From CALKJU01 sp046349355 (GTDB taxonomy: Bacteria; Pseudomonadota; Alphaproteobacteria; Geminicoccales; Geminicoccaceae), in assembly GCA_046349355.1 (NCBI GenBank), contig JAXMCM010000018.1, forward strand, positions 274,681 through 338,680: 64,000 nt of DNA, given 5' to 3'. Below, piece by piece: positions 51,478 to 59,035 of the stretch. Numbering within the stretch: position 1 is the first letter of the stretch; every line of letters starts with the position of its first letter. Under the pieces are notes generated by a model. That model had not been told where the DNA came from and searched no databases. It saw only the letters and a program-made list of their open reading frames with translations. The position numbers were made by a program, and so were the translations under genes.

Positions 51478-52430
51478 GGCTCGGCATCGTCAGCAACGCC
51501 CGCAGCACCCGCAACAAGCGCGGTCTCGGCCCGGTCGAGGCGCTGCTGCGCGACCGCCCGGACGTGCTGCACCGGCTGTTCGACGGCAGCCGGACGATGA
51601 CCGAGCTCTTGCGCGAGCTGGCCGGGGCCGGCGTCACGCTGCTGGCGATCAACGGCGGCGACGGCACCATCCAGGCGGCGCTGACCTCGCTGCTCGAGGA
51701 CCGGCCGTTCGCGGCGCTGCCGCCGGTGGCGCTGGTGCCCGGCGGCATGGCCAACATGACGGCGCAGGACGTCGGCATCCGCCAGCGCGGTGCGGCCGGC
51801 ATCGGCCGGCTGCTGGCGGCCATGCAGACCGGCGGGATCGATGCCGCCGTCGTCGAGCGGCACGTGCTGCGGGTCGACGGCATCGACGGCAGGCCGGCGC
51901 AGCGCGGCATGTTCTTCGGTGCGGCCGGGATCTACGACGTCATCGACTTCTGCGTCAGCCGCATCCACAAGCTGGGCTTCAAGGGCGAGGCGGCGCATGC
52001 CGCGACCATGGCCTGGCTGCTCGGCAACGGTGCCCTGCGCGGCCTCGAGGCGGTCGGCATCCACGGCCACGACGTCGGCATCGCCTTCGCCGGCGAGCCC
52101 CTGCGCCAGACCCGGCAGCTGATCGTGCTGGCGACCACGCTGGACCGGCTGGTGCTGGGCTCGCGGCCGTTCTGGAACGACGCGGACGGCGACCTGCGCT
52201 TCACCACCATCGCCCACCCGGCGAGCGGCCTGCTGCGCCACGCCCGGCAGCTGCTGTTCGGCGGGGCGGTGCGCCGCCTGCCGCCGGGCATGGCCGACAG
52301 CCGCGGCCTCGACCGGGTCGAGCTGACCCTCGACACGCCGTTCACCATCGACGGCGAGTTCTTCGCGGTGCGGCCCGGCGGCCGGCTGGAGCTGACCGCA
52401 CCGGAGCGGGTGCGCTTTGTCCGGCTCTGA
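51474..52430 (+). CDS. Diacylglycerol kinase-family lipid kinase (ceramide kinase candidate)
   Basis: 318 residues, GTG start overlapping the lptG stop. The kinase core NGGDGTIQAAL (GGDGT at 61-65) and LVPGGMANMTAQDVG, in place of the usual GTxNDFA loop, are present. The C-terminal half is the beta-sandwich of this family (TIDGEFFAVRPGGRLELT). In Caulobacter a related DGK-family protein, CpgB, phosphorylates ceramide; operon context makes the same role likely here. Confidence 0.8.
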   Translation: MRLGIVSNARSTRNKRGLGPVEALLRDRPDVLHRLFDGSRTMTELLRELAGAGVTLLAINGGDGTIQAALTSLLEDRPFAALPPVALVPGGMANMTAQDVGIRQRGAAGIGRLLAAMQTGGIDAAVVERHVLRVDGIDGRPAQRGMFFGAAGIYDVIDFCVSRIHKLGFKGEAAHAATMAWLLGNGALRGLEAVGIHGHDVGIAFAGEPLRQTRQLIVLATTLDRLVLGSRPFWNDADGDLRFTTIAHPASGLLRHARQLLFGGAVRRLPPGMADSRGLDRVELTLDTPFTIDGEFFAVRPGGRLELTAPERVRFVRL

Positions 52431-53337
52431 GCCGGCCGGCGGCTGGCCGGCGGGCCTGCTGTCGCTGCTGGCGGCCGAGGCCGAGCGGCCGGTGCCGGAG
52501 GACGTGCTGCGGCTGGGCGCTGCGGCCACCGCCGAGGTCGGCCCGGCGGCGCTGGCCGTGCTGTTCTACGGCTCGGCGCTGCGCGAGGCCTCGGTCGAAG
52601 GCAAGCTGGTCGACCTCTACGTCATCGTCGACGCCTATGAGCGGCTCAAGGACGGGCCGCTGCTGCGCCGGCTGGTGCGGCTGGTGCCGCCCAACGTCTA
52701 CTATCTCGAGACCGCCGGGACGGCCGGCACGGTGCGGGCCAAGTACGCCGTGGTCAGCCTCGACCAGCTGGCCCAGCGCTGCGGCCGCGCCACCGAGAAC
52801 CCCTACTTCTGGGCGCGCTTCGCCCAGCCGACGGCGATCCTGCCGGGCGCGGCACCGGCGGTGCGCCAGCGCCTGGTCGCGGCGTTCGCGGCGGCCTCGG
52901 ACGCGGTGCTGGCCAAGGCGCGGCCGCTGCTGCCGCAGGGAGCGCCGGCGGGCGAGGTGTGGGGCCGGGCCTTCCGCGAGACCTACCGGACCGAGCTGCG
53001 CTCGGAGCCGTCGACCCGCGGCTTCACCATCTACGAGGCGGCGCCCGCCCGCTACGACGCGGTGGCGGCCCTGCTGGCCGGCCGGCCGCCGGAGCCGGGG
53101 ACGGCGCGCGACGCCATGCGCGCCTGGCGGCGGCGCCGTCGGATGGGCAAGCTGCTGTCGGTGCTGCGGCTGGTGAAGGCGTCGTTCACCTTCGTCGGCG
53201 GGGCCGACTACATCGCCTGGAAGGTCGAGCGCCACTCGGGCGTGAAGGTCGAGCTCAGCGACTGGCAGCGGCGCCATCCGCTGCTCGCCGCCCCCGCCCT
53301 GCTGTGGCGGCTGCGGCGGCAGCGGGCGATCCGCTGA
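52417..53337 (+). CDS. Tam41-like nucleotidyltransferase
   Basis: 306 residues, TTG start overlapping the kinase gene by 14 bases. VLFYGSALREASVEGKLVDL followed by YVIVDAYERL is a nucleotidyltransferase GS-x-D pattern like mitochondrial Tam41 (Mmp37), the CDP-diacylglycerol synthase. The later NVYYLET, AKYAVVSLDQLAQRC and NPYFWARFAQPTAIL parallel the Tam41 KYGVIS and GRLHKP blocks. A C-terminal basic, partly amphipathic region could contact membrane. In this operon it may make a CDP-activated phospholipid or ceramide-1-phosphate derivative. The assignment rests on motif resemblance only. Confidence 0.6.
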   Translation: MSGSEPAGGWPAGLLSLLAAEAERPVPEDVLRLGAAATAEVGPAALAVLFYGSALREASVEGKLVDLYVIVDAYERLKDGPLLRRLVRLVPPNVYYLETAGTAGTVRAKYAVVSLDQLAQRCGRATENPYFWARFAQPTAILPGAAPAVRQRLVAAFAAASDAVLAKARPLLPQGAPAGEVWGRAFRETYRTELRSEPSTRGFTIYEAAPARYDAVAALLAGRPPEPGTARDAMRAWRRRRRMGKLLSVLRLVKASFTFVGGADYIAWKVERHSGVKVELSDWQRRHPLLAAPALLWRLRRQRAIR

Positions 53338-53346
53338 GGCCGCCCC

Positions 53347-54555
53347 TTAAGCGACCGCCCCGGCGGCCAGCCCGCTGAGCTCGCGGCCCAGCACGCCGAA
53401 GCGGCGGACGACCTCGTCGATCTGGGCCGGCGTGTGCGCCGCCGACAGCGAGCAGCGCAGCAGGCAGACGCCGTTGGGCGTGCCCGGCGGCAGCGCCAGG
53501 TTGACGTAGACGCCGAGCTCGAGCAGCCGCTTCCAGGCCCACACCGTGGTCGCCTCGTCGGGCAGCCGCACGGCGATGATCGGGCTCATCGCCGCGGCGA
53601 CGGTGAAGCCGTGCCCGGTCAGCCCCTCGTGCAGCGCCTTGGCGTTGGCCCAGATCTGGTCGCGCAGCTGCGGCTCCTCGGCGATCCGGCGCAGTGCCGT
53701 GCGCACCGTGGCGATCGTCGCCGGGCCGGGCGAGGCCGTGAACATGTAGGGCCGGGCGCAGACCCGCAGCAGCTCGAACGAGGGGTGGTCGGAGACGCCG
53801 AAGCCGCCGATGGCACCCAGGCTCTTGCTGAAGGTGCCGGCGATGAAGTCGATGTCGGGCTCGACCGCGTCGGCCTCGGCGACGCCGCGGCCGTTGGCGC
53901 CGAACACGCCGAACGAGTGCGCCTCGTCGACCAGCAGGAAGGCGCCGTGCTTCTTCTTGACCTCGACGAACTCGCGCAACGGCGCGCGGTCGCCGAGCAT
54001 GCTGTAGGTGCCCTCGACGATGACCAGCTTGCACTCGCCGGTCTCGGCGTTGCGGGCGAGGCGCTTGTCGAGGTCCTCGGGGTCGTTGTGGCGGAAGCGG
54101 ACGACGGTGGCGCCGGACAGCCGGCAGCCGTCCCAGATCGAGGCGTGCCAGTCGCTGTCGACGAGGATCACGTCCTTGGGCCCGGCGAGGCCCGAGATCA
54201 TCGCCAGGTTGGCCTGGTAGCCGGTCGAGAAGACGATGGCGTGCCTGCGGTTCATGAACCGCGCCATCTCCTCCTCGAGGGCACGGTGGCCGCCATAGGT
54301 GCCGTTGGCGATGCGCGAGCCGGTGGTGCCGGTGCCCAGCGTGCGCAGCGCCTCGACGCCGGCCTCGATGCAGGCCGGGTCGAAGGTCAGGCCCAGATAG
54401 TTGTTGGTGCCGACGAGGATGGTGCGGCGGCCGGCGATGGTCGCCTCGGTCGGCCCGTGCATCGCCTCCATGCTGAGGTTGAACGGGTCGGCCCCGGCCG
54501 CCAGCAGCTTGCCGCGGCGCTCGGCGATGCCCGCGTACTTGTCGAAGATGTCCAT
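53347..54555 (-). CDS. spt: Serine palmitoyltransferase (alpha-oxoamine synthase)
   Basis: 402-residue soluble PLP enzyme condensing L-serine with an acyl thioester to 3-ketosphinganine, the first step of sphingolipid synthesis. TNNYLGLTFDP, GTGTTGSRIANGTYGGHRAL, EGTYSMLGDRAPL, VDEAHSFGVFG and the PLP lysine in AGTFSKSLGAIGG (Lys244) are the markers; EGTYSMLGD distinguishes SPT from KBL and BioF. It follows the acyl carrier protein gene by four bases, as in Sphingomonas and Caulobacter-type operons where the acyl donor is acyl-ACP. It converges with the Tam41-like gene. Confidence 0.93.
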   Translation of the reverse strand: MDIFDKYAGIAERRGKLLAAGADPFNLSMEAMHGPTEATIAGRRTILVGTNNYLGLTFDPACIEAGVEALRTLGTGTTGSRIANGTYGGHRALEEEMARFMNRRHAIVFSTGYQANLAMISGLAGPKDVILVDSDWHASIWDGCRLSGATVVRFRHNDPEDLDKRLARNAETGECKLVIVEGTYSMLGDRAPLREFVEVKKKHGAFLLVDEAHSFGVFGANGRGVAEADAVEPDIDFIAGTFSKSLGAIGGFGVSDHPSFELLRVCARPYMFTASPGPATIATVRTALRRIAEEPQLRDQIWANAKALHEGLTGHGFTVAAAMSPIIAVRLPDEATTVWAWKRLLELGVYVNLALPPGTPNGVCLLRCSLSAAHTPAQIDEVVRRFGVLGRELSGLAAGAVA

Positions 54556-54559
54556 CGCC

Positions 54560-54811
54560 TCAGCGTCCCTTGAGCTGGCCGCGCACCAGCTCGACGAGAT
54601 CGCCGAGGTTGCGCAGGTCGGAAATCTGGTTGACCGGGATGTCGATCTCGAAGCGGTCCTCGATCTCCATGATCAGGTCCATGGCGGCGACCGAATCGAT
54701 GTTGAGGTCGGCGCTGAGCTCGGTCGACGGCGCCAGCGTGGCGCCGCCCGGCGCGAACTTGCGCACGAGGCCGCAGACGTCCCCGAACAGCGCGTCGTCG
54801 GCGGTGGTCAT
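54560..54811 (-). CDS. Acyl carrier protein of the sphingolipid operon
   Basis: 83 residues. The phosphopantetheine site is Ser40 in LNIDSVAAMDLIMEIEDRF, followed by the acidic recognition helix and a DLRNLGDLVELV helix III-IV region. It lies directly upstream of SPT, and is a dedicated ACP rather than the fatty-acid-synthase one (which has DSLD and sits near fabF). It should carry the acyl chain used by SPT or bCerS. GGGAG precedes the ATG. Confidence 0.92.
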   Translation of the reverse strand: MTTADDALFGDVCGLVRKFAPGGATLAPSTELSADLNIDSVAAMDLIMEIEDRFEIDIPVNQISDLRNLGDLVELVRGQLKGR

Positions 54812-54857
54812 GCTCGTCTCCCGGTTCGGGGCGCACGCCCCGGCGGCGTCGCGCGCA

Positions 54858-55790
54858 TCATAGCCAGCCGCGGCGGCGATACCATGCGACCGTCTCCGTG
54901 AAGCCCTCGCGGAACTGGACCGCCGGCCGCGTCCCGGCAAGGGCCTCGTCGCCGTCGTCGCGGCAGACCCAGTCGGGGTGGCACAGCTCGCGCAGCTTGT
55001 CGCGGCTGAGCATCGGCACCTTGCCGCGCCAGCCGGCCGCCGTCTCGATCGCCAGGGCCACCGGGCGCAGCGCCCCGGCCGGCAGCCGGACGAGACGGAC
55101 CGGCCGTCTCTGGGCCTCGCCGGCGATGCTGGCGAGGTCCTGCCAGCCATAGCCGCCGGGTCGGCGGTCGGACGGCTCGAGCACGCTGCCGCTGCGCGGC
55201 GGCGCCAGCACGAGGTCGGCCAGCAGCGCCGCCAGATCGGCGACGTAGACCAGCGAGAAGCGCGCCGAGGCCGGCGCTGGCGTGACGAGAAAGCCCTTCG
55301 CCATCTGCTGGAACAGCGGCAGCGTGGCGCGGTCGCCGGGGCCGTAGACGGCCGGCGGGCGGACGACGGCGACCGGGCCGTCGCGGCGGGCCAGGGCCAG
55401 CGCCTCGGCGGCCTGCTTGCTGGCGGCGTAGGCCGACAGCCGCGGCTCGCGGGCCGACAGCGACGAGACGTGGACCAGCGGCGTGCCGGCCGGCAGGGCC
55501 GCCAGCACCGCGGCGGTGCCGTCGACGTTGACCCGGCGGAACTCGGCCGGGTCGGCGGCGGCGACGACGCCGGCGCAGTGGATCACGGCGCGGGCGCCGA
55601 TCACCAGCGAGCGCAGCGCACCCGGATCGGCGAGGCCGCCCGGGACCAGCTCGACGCCGGCGCTGGCCAGCTGCGCGTCCGGCCGGCGGACGAGGGCCCG
55701 CACCGCCAGGCCGCGCCCGACCAGCGTCTCGACGAGGCGCCGGCCGACGAAGCCGGACGCACCGGTCACCGCGACGGGCGACACCGTCAT
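54858..55790 (-). CDS. cerR: NAD-dependent epimerase/dehydratase family protein (CerR-like)
   Basis: 310-residue extended SDR. The nucleotide site is VTGASGFVGRRL, catalytic YAASK is in LSAYAASKQAAEAL, and the partner serine is in VHVSSLSAREP. It is placed between the acyl-AMP ligase and ACP genes. In Caulobacter the equivalent gene product, CerR, reduces 3-ketoceramide to ceramide. That function is inferred from locus and family. Confidence 0.8.
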   Translation of the reverse strand: MTVSPVAVTGASGFVGRRLVETLVGRGLAVRALVRRPDAQLASAGVELVPGGLADPGALRSLVIGARAVIHCAGVVAAADPAEFRRVNVDGTAAVLAALPAGTPLVHVSSLSAREPRLSAYAASKQAAEALALARRDGPVAVVRPPAVYGPGDRATLPLFQQMAKGFLVTPAPASARFSLVYVADLAALLADLVLAPPRSGSVLEPSDRRPGGYGWQDLASIAGEAQRRPVRLVRLPAGALRPVALAIETAAGWRGKVPMLSRDKLRELCHPDWVCRDDGDEALAGTRPAVQFREGFTETVAWYRRRGWL

Positions 55791-55835
55791 CCTCTCGGAG
55801 ATGTGGGGCCCGCCGGACGCCGCCGGCGGGCGGGA

Positions 55836-57641
55836 TCAGACCGCAGCGGCGAGGCGCTCGACCGGCACGATCGCGTCGCCCGGCAGGGCGCCGCCCATCG
55901 TCACCTCGAGGTCGACGATCTGGCCGTCGAGGTAGCTCTGGCGGGCGGCGGCCCGGCTGAGCTTGCCGGAGGTGGTGAAGTGCAGCGAGCGCGGCGGGGC
56001 GAGGACGATCTCGGCATCGACGCCGGCGACGCGGTGCACCGTGGCGGCGATCTCGCGGCGCAGGGCGCGCAGGGCGGCGAGGTCCGGCGTGCGGCACTCG
56101 ACGACGACGACGACCTTCTCCTGCTCGTCCTCGCTGGCGACCGCGAAGGCGGCGACGTCGCCGCGGCGGACGCCGTCGACATGCTCGACCGCCCACTCGA
56201 TGTCCTGCGGCCAGATGTTGCGGCCGCTGAAGATGATCAGGTCCTTGCTGCGGCCGGTGACCATCAGCTCGCCGTCGACCATGTAGCCGAGGTCGCCGGT
56301 ATCGAGCCAGCCGTCCGGGGTGGTGACCGCCCGGGTGGCGTCGGCATTGCGGAAGTAGCCGTTCATCAGGCTCGGGCCCTGGATGCAGACCCGGCCGATC
56401 CGGCGCTCCGGCAGGCGGCGGTTGAGATCGTCGCGGATCTCGACGCTGTAGCCGGCCATCGGCTTGCCGCAGTTGACGAACGAGCGGGTCTTGCGCGGCG
56501 ACTCGCCGGCGGCGAGCGAGGCCGGCAGGGCCAGGCGCTGGCGCTCGATGGCGTCGCCACGCTGCACGGTGTCGACCTGCACGCCCTTGCCGAGCTCGGC
56601 GAAGGTCACGGCCAGGGTCGACTCGGCGAGGCCGTAGCTCGGGACGAAGGCGGTCTCGTCGAAGCCGACGCCGCCGAAGCGCTCGGCGAACTCGCGCAGC
56701 GCCGACGGGCGGATCATCTCGCCGCCGATGCCGGCGACGCGCCAGGCGCTGAGGTCGAGGTCGGCGATGGTGGCGGTGGCGGCGCGCCGGGCGCACAGCT
56801 CGTAGCCGAAGGTCGGCGCGAACGAGATGGTGCCGCGCAGCTGCGACATCAGCTTCAGCCAGACCAGCGGCCGGCGGGCGAACGAGGTGCTGGCCAGGTA
56901 GTCGACGGTGATCTGCGTCATCACCGGCGTCAGGCAGCAGCCGACGAGGCCCATGTCGTGGTAGAGCGGCAGCCAGGACACGCAGCGGTCGCCGGGGCGC
57001 AGGCGGATGCCGTCCTCGGCGATCGAGCGGGCGTTGGCGGCGATGGCGCGCTGGGTCACCAGCACGCCGCGCGGGAAGCTGGTGCTGCCCGACGAGTACT
57101 GGATGTAGCAGGCCTCGTGCGCCTGCAGCGGCGACAGCGGCGCGTCGCGGCCCGGCAGGGCGTAGAACTCGGCCGGCGTGCCGACCAGCGCCACGGCGGT
57201 GCGGGCGGCGGCGATGCGCAGGGGCTCGATCAGCTCGTCGGAGGCGACGGCGGCGCGGGCACCGGCGGCCATCAGCATGCCGCGCAGGCGCGCCTCGTAG
57301 GCCTCGCGGCCGCCGAAATTGATGCTCAGCGGCAGCGGCACCGGGATCAGGCCGGCATACTGGCAGCCGAAGAAGAAGATCAGGAAGTCGGGGGTCGTCT
57401 CGGCGATGATGGCGACCCGGTCGCCGCGGCGGAGCTTCGAGCCGACCAGCCGCGAGGCGAGGTCCATCGCCCGCTCGCGCAGCTCGCGGTAGCTCAGCAC
57501 GTGCTGCAGGTCGCCGCGCGGGCTGTAGAAGTTGCTGCCCGTCTCGCCCTGCGCCGCATAGTCCAGGCCCTCGGCCAGGGTGGCGAAACCCTGGGTGCGG
57601 AAGGGCAGGCTGGCATTGAGGGTAGGCGTGGGCGACAGCAT
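55836..57641 (-). CDS. Fatty acyl-AMP ligase / acyl-ACP synthetase
   Basis: 601-residue adenylate-forming enzyme. The P-loop is YIQYSSGSTSFPRGV, and FVPSYGLAESTLAVTF, WLDTGDLGYMVDGELMVTGR, DLIIFSGRNIWPQDIEWAVE and the catalytic lysine in HFTTSGKLSRAAAR complete the family set. It resembles FAAL-type enzymes, which hand acyl-AMP to a carrier protein, in keeping with the adjacent ACP. The likely role is loading the fatty acid for SPT or ceramide synthase. The ATG at 57641 follows GAGGTCGTTC; the ATG at 57791 is in a Pro/Arg-rich leader. Confidence 0.88.
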   Translation of the reverse strand: MLSPTPTLNASLPFRTQGFATLAEGLDYAAQGETGSNFYSPRGDLQHVLSYRELRERAMDLASRLVGSKLRRGDRVAIIAETTPDFLIFFFGCQYAGLIPVPLPLSINFGGREAYEARLRGMLMAAGARAAVASDELIEPLRIAAARTAVALVGTPAEFYALPGRDAPLSPLQAHEACYIQYSSGSTSFPRGVLVTQRAIAANARSIAEDGIRLRPGDRCVSWLPLYHDMGLVGCCLTPVMTQITVDYLASTSFARRPLVWLKLMSQLRGTISFAPTFGYELCARRAATATIADLDLSAWRVAGIGGEMIRPSALREFAERFGGVGFDETAFVPSYGLAESTLAVTFAELGKGVQVDTVQRGDAIERQRLALPASLAAGESPRKTRSFVNCGKPMAGYSVEIRDDLNRRLPERRIGRVCIQGPSLMNGYFRNADATRAVTTPDGWLDTGDLGYMVDGELMVTGRSKDLIIFSGRNIWPQDIEWAVEHVDGVRRGDVAAFAVASEDEQEKVVVVVECRTPDLAALRALRREIAATVHRVAGVDAEIVLAPPRSLHFTTSGKLSRAAARQSYLDGQIVDLEVTMGGALPGDAIVPVERLAAAV

Positions 57642-58162
57642 GAACGACCTCGTCGTGACAGGCGACCTGCACCGGCGCCGGCCCTTGCGGGCGATGCCCC
57701 TGCGGCCTGCCCCGCCGGCCCGGATGCTGCCTCGAAGCGGGGAGCTGTCCCCGGCAGCGACCGGCCGGCCAGATCGGCACGGCAGGCGCATCCTTCAAGC
57801 GGCACTCCTTGCCGCCGCGAAGCGATGCACCGGTGGCGGGGAAGACCGGACCTGCCCGGGACCTAGCCCGTGATCGCGGGTTCGAGGCCGTTGTCCACCC
57901 GACCGGCGTCCGCCAGGGGAGAGGTCCCGAGCGAAATCGGGCTGGCTCTCGACCTATCGGACGAGCCTGAAGGTAGTGACGTGGTCATGCAGCCACGAGT
58001 CACGTTGTGTTGCACTTTGTTGCAGGGCAATGGCAGCCTGCCGCCTGTGCATAACTCCCCTGCCCCAGCGCCGGCCGGCCGCCGATCACTCGGCGCGGGG
58101 CGGCCGCGCCCCGGCGAATCCTGTATTGTCACTGGCAGGCTTTACTTGGCGGCCGTGCAGCC
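57642..58162. other. 521-base divergent intergenic region
   Basis: Separates the minus-strand acyl-AMP ligase operon from the plus-strand protease. No convincing gene is seen. The right half is lower in GC and contains repeated TTGCA words (TTGCACTTTGTTGCAGGG near 58,010-58,027 and similar words near 58,175-58,206), which may be regulatory. Confidence 0.4.
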
Positions 58163-58960
58163 TTGTTTGGAACTGTTTGCAGGGATTTATTTGTTGCACT
58201 GCAACAGCGGCGTTTCGTCGCCCCGCTGCTGCTGCTGGCGTCGCTGGCCGTCCCGATGGGCGTGGCCGGGGCCGCGTCGCCGGTCCCCGGCGTGATCGGC
58301 AGCGACGACCGGGTCCGCCAGCCGCGCGACGCCGGCTGGCCGTGGTCGGCGATCGGCCGGGTCAACCGCGAGACCGGCGGGTTCTGCACCGGCACGCTGG
58401 TGGCGCCGGACCAGGTGCTGACCGCGGCGCACTGCCTGTGGAACCGCCGCACCGGCCGGCTGATGCGGCCGCAGAGCCTGCACTTCGCCGCCGGCTGGTG
58501 GCGCGGCGAGGCCCTGGCGCATGCGCGGGCCGCGGCGATCGCGACCGCGCCGGGCCTCGCCTTCGGCCGGGACGGGCGGCCGACCGACCTCGCCGCCGAC
58601 TGGGCGGTGCTGACCCTCGAGCGGCCGCTGGACGGCCTGCGCCCGGTGCCGCTGGCGGCCGATCCGCCGGCCGCCGCCGGCGACGCCGCCACCGCCCTCG
58701 CCCGGGCCGGCTACGGCCGCGACCGGCCCAACGTGCTGTCGCGCCAGGACGGCTGCCACCGCCTCGGCACCGCCGCCGGCGGCGCGGTGCTGCTGCACGA
58801 CTGCGACGCCACCTTCGGCGATTCGGGCTCGCCGATCCTGCTCGACGGACCCGACGGCTACGCCCTGCTGGCGGTGCACGTCGCGATGACCGAGGCCGCC
58901 GGCCACCCGGCCGGGGCGGCGGTGATCGCCGGGCCCGAGGTGGCCGCGGCGATCCGCTAG
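58163..58960 (+). CDS. Secreted trypsin-like serine protease
   Basis: 265 residues from a TTG start. The signal peptide hydrophobic core is FVAPLLLLASLAVPMGVAGA, cleaved about residue 37. The S1 catalytic triad is present in order: His in VLTAAHC, Asp in LAADWAVLTLE, Ser in TFGDSGSPILL. Cysteines flank His and Ser as usual. The enzyme is short, so there is no extra domain. A CTG at 58199 is an alternative start inside a 15-base palindrome. It converges with the RTX gene, with a hairpin between. Confidence 0.85.
   Translation: MFGTVCRDLFVALQQRRFVAPLLLLASLAVPMGVAGAASPVPGVIGSDDRVRQPRDAGWPWSAIGRVNRETGGFCTGTLVAPDQVLTAAHCLWNRRTGRLMRPQSLHFAAGWWRGEALAHARAAAIATAPGLAFGRDGRPTDLAADWAVLTLERPLDGLRPVPLAADPPAAAGDAATALARAGYGRDRPNVLSRQDGCHRLGTAAGGAVLLHDCDATFGDSGSPILLDGPDGYALLAVHVAMTEAAGHPAGAAVIAGPEVAAAIR
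58192..58206. repeat. 15-base palindrome TGTTGCA-C-TGCAACA
   Basis: Perfect inverted repeat with a single central base, overlapping the first codons of the protease frame that starts at 58163. Related TTGCA words occur 170-190 bases upstream. It could be an operator; if so the true start may be downstream of it. Confidence 0.4.
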
Positions 58961-58996
58961 GGCCGCGGCAGCGCCCGGCGGGAGCGGACCGGGTAA

Positions 58997-59023
58997 GGGG
59001 TGCGGCCCTGCCGACCGCACCCC
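58997..59023. terminator. Hairpin between convergent protease and RTX genes
   Basis: GGGGTGCGG and CCGCACCCC form a 9-base stem around nine bases, in the 75-base gap between the two stops. It is probably a bidirectional terminator although no long U-tract is present. Confidence 0.45.
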
Positions 59024-59035
59024 TGGTTCCGTGGA

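Noticed and set aside
54978..57866. 962-codon plus-strand frame
   Set aside because: Shadow over the CerR-like and acyl-AMP ligase genes, both of which show complete family motifs on the minus strand.
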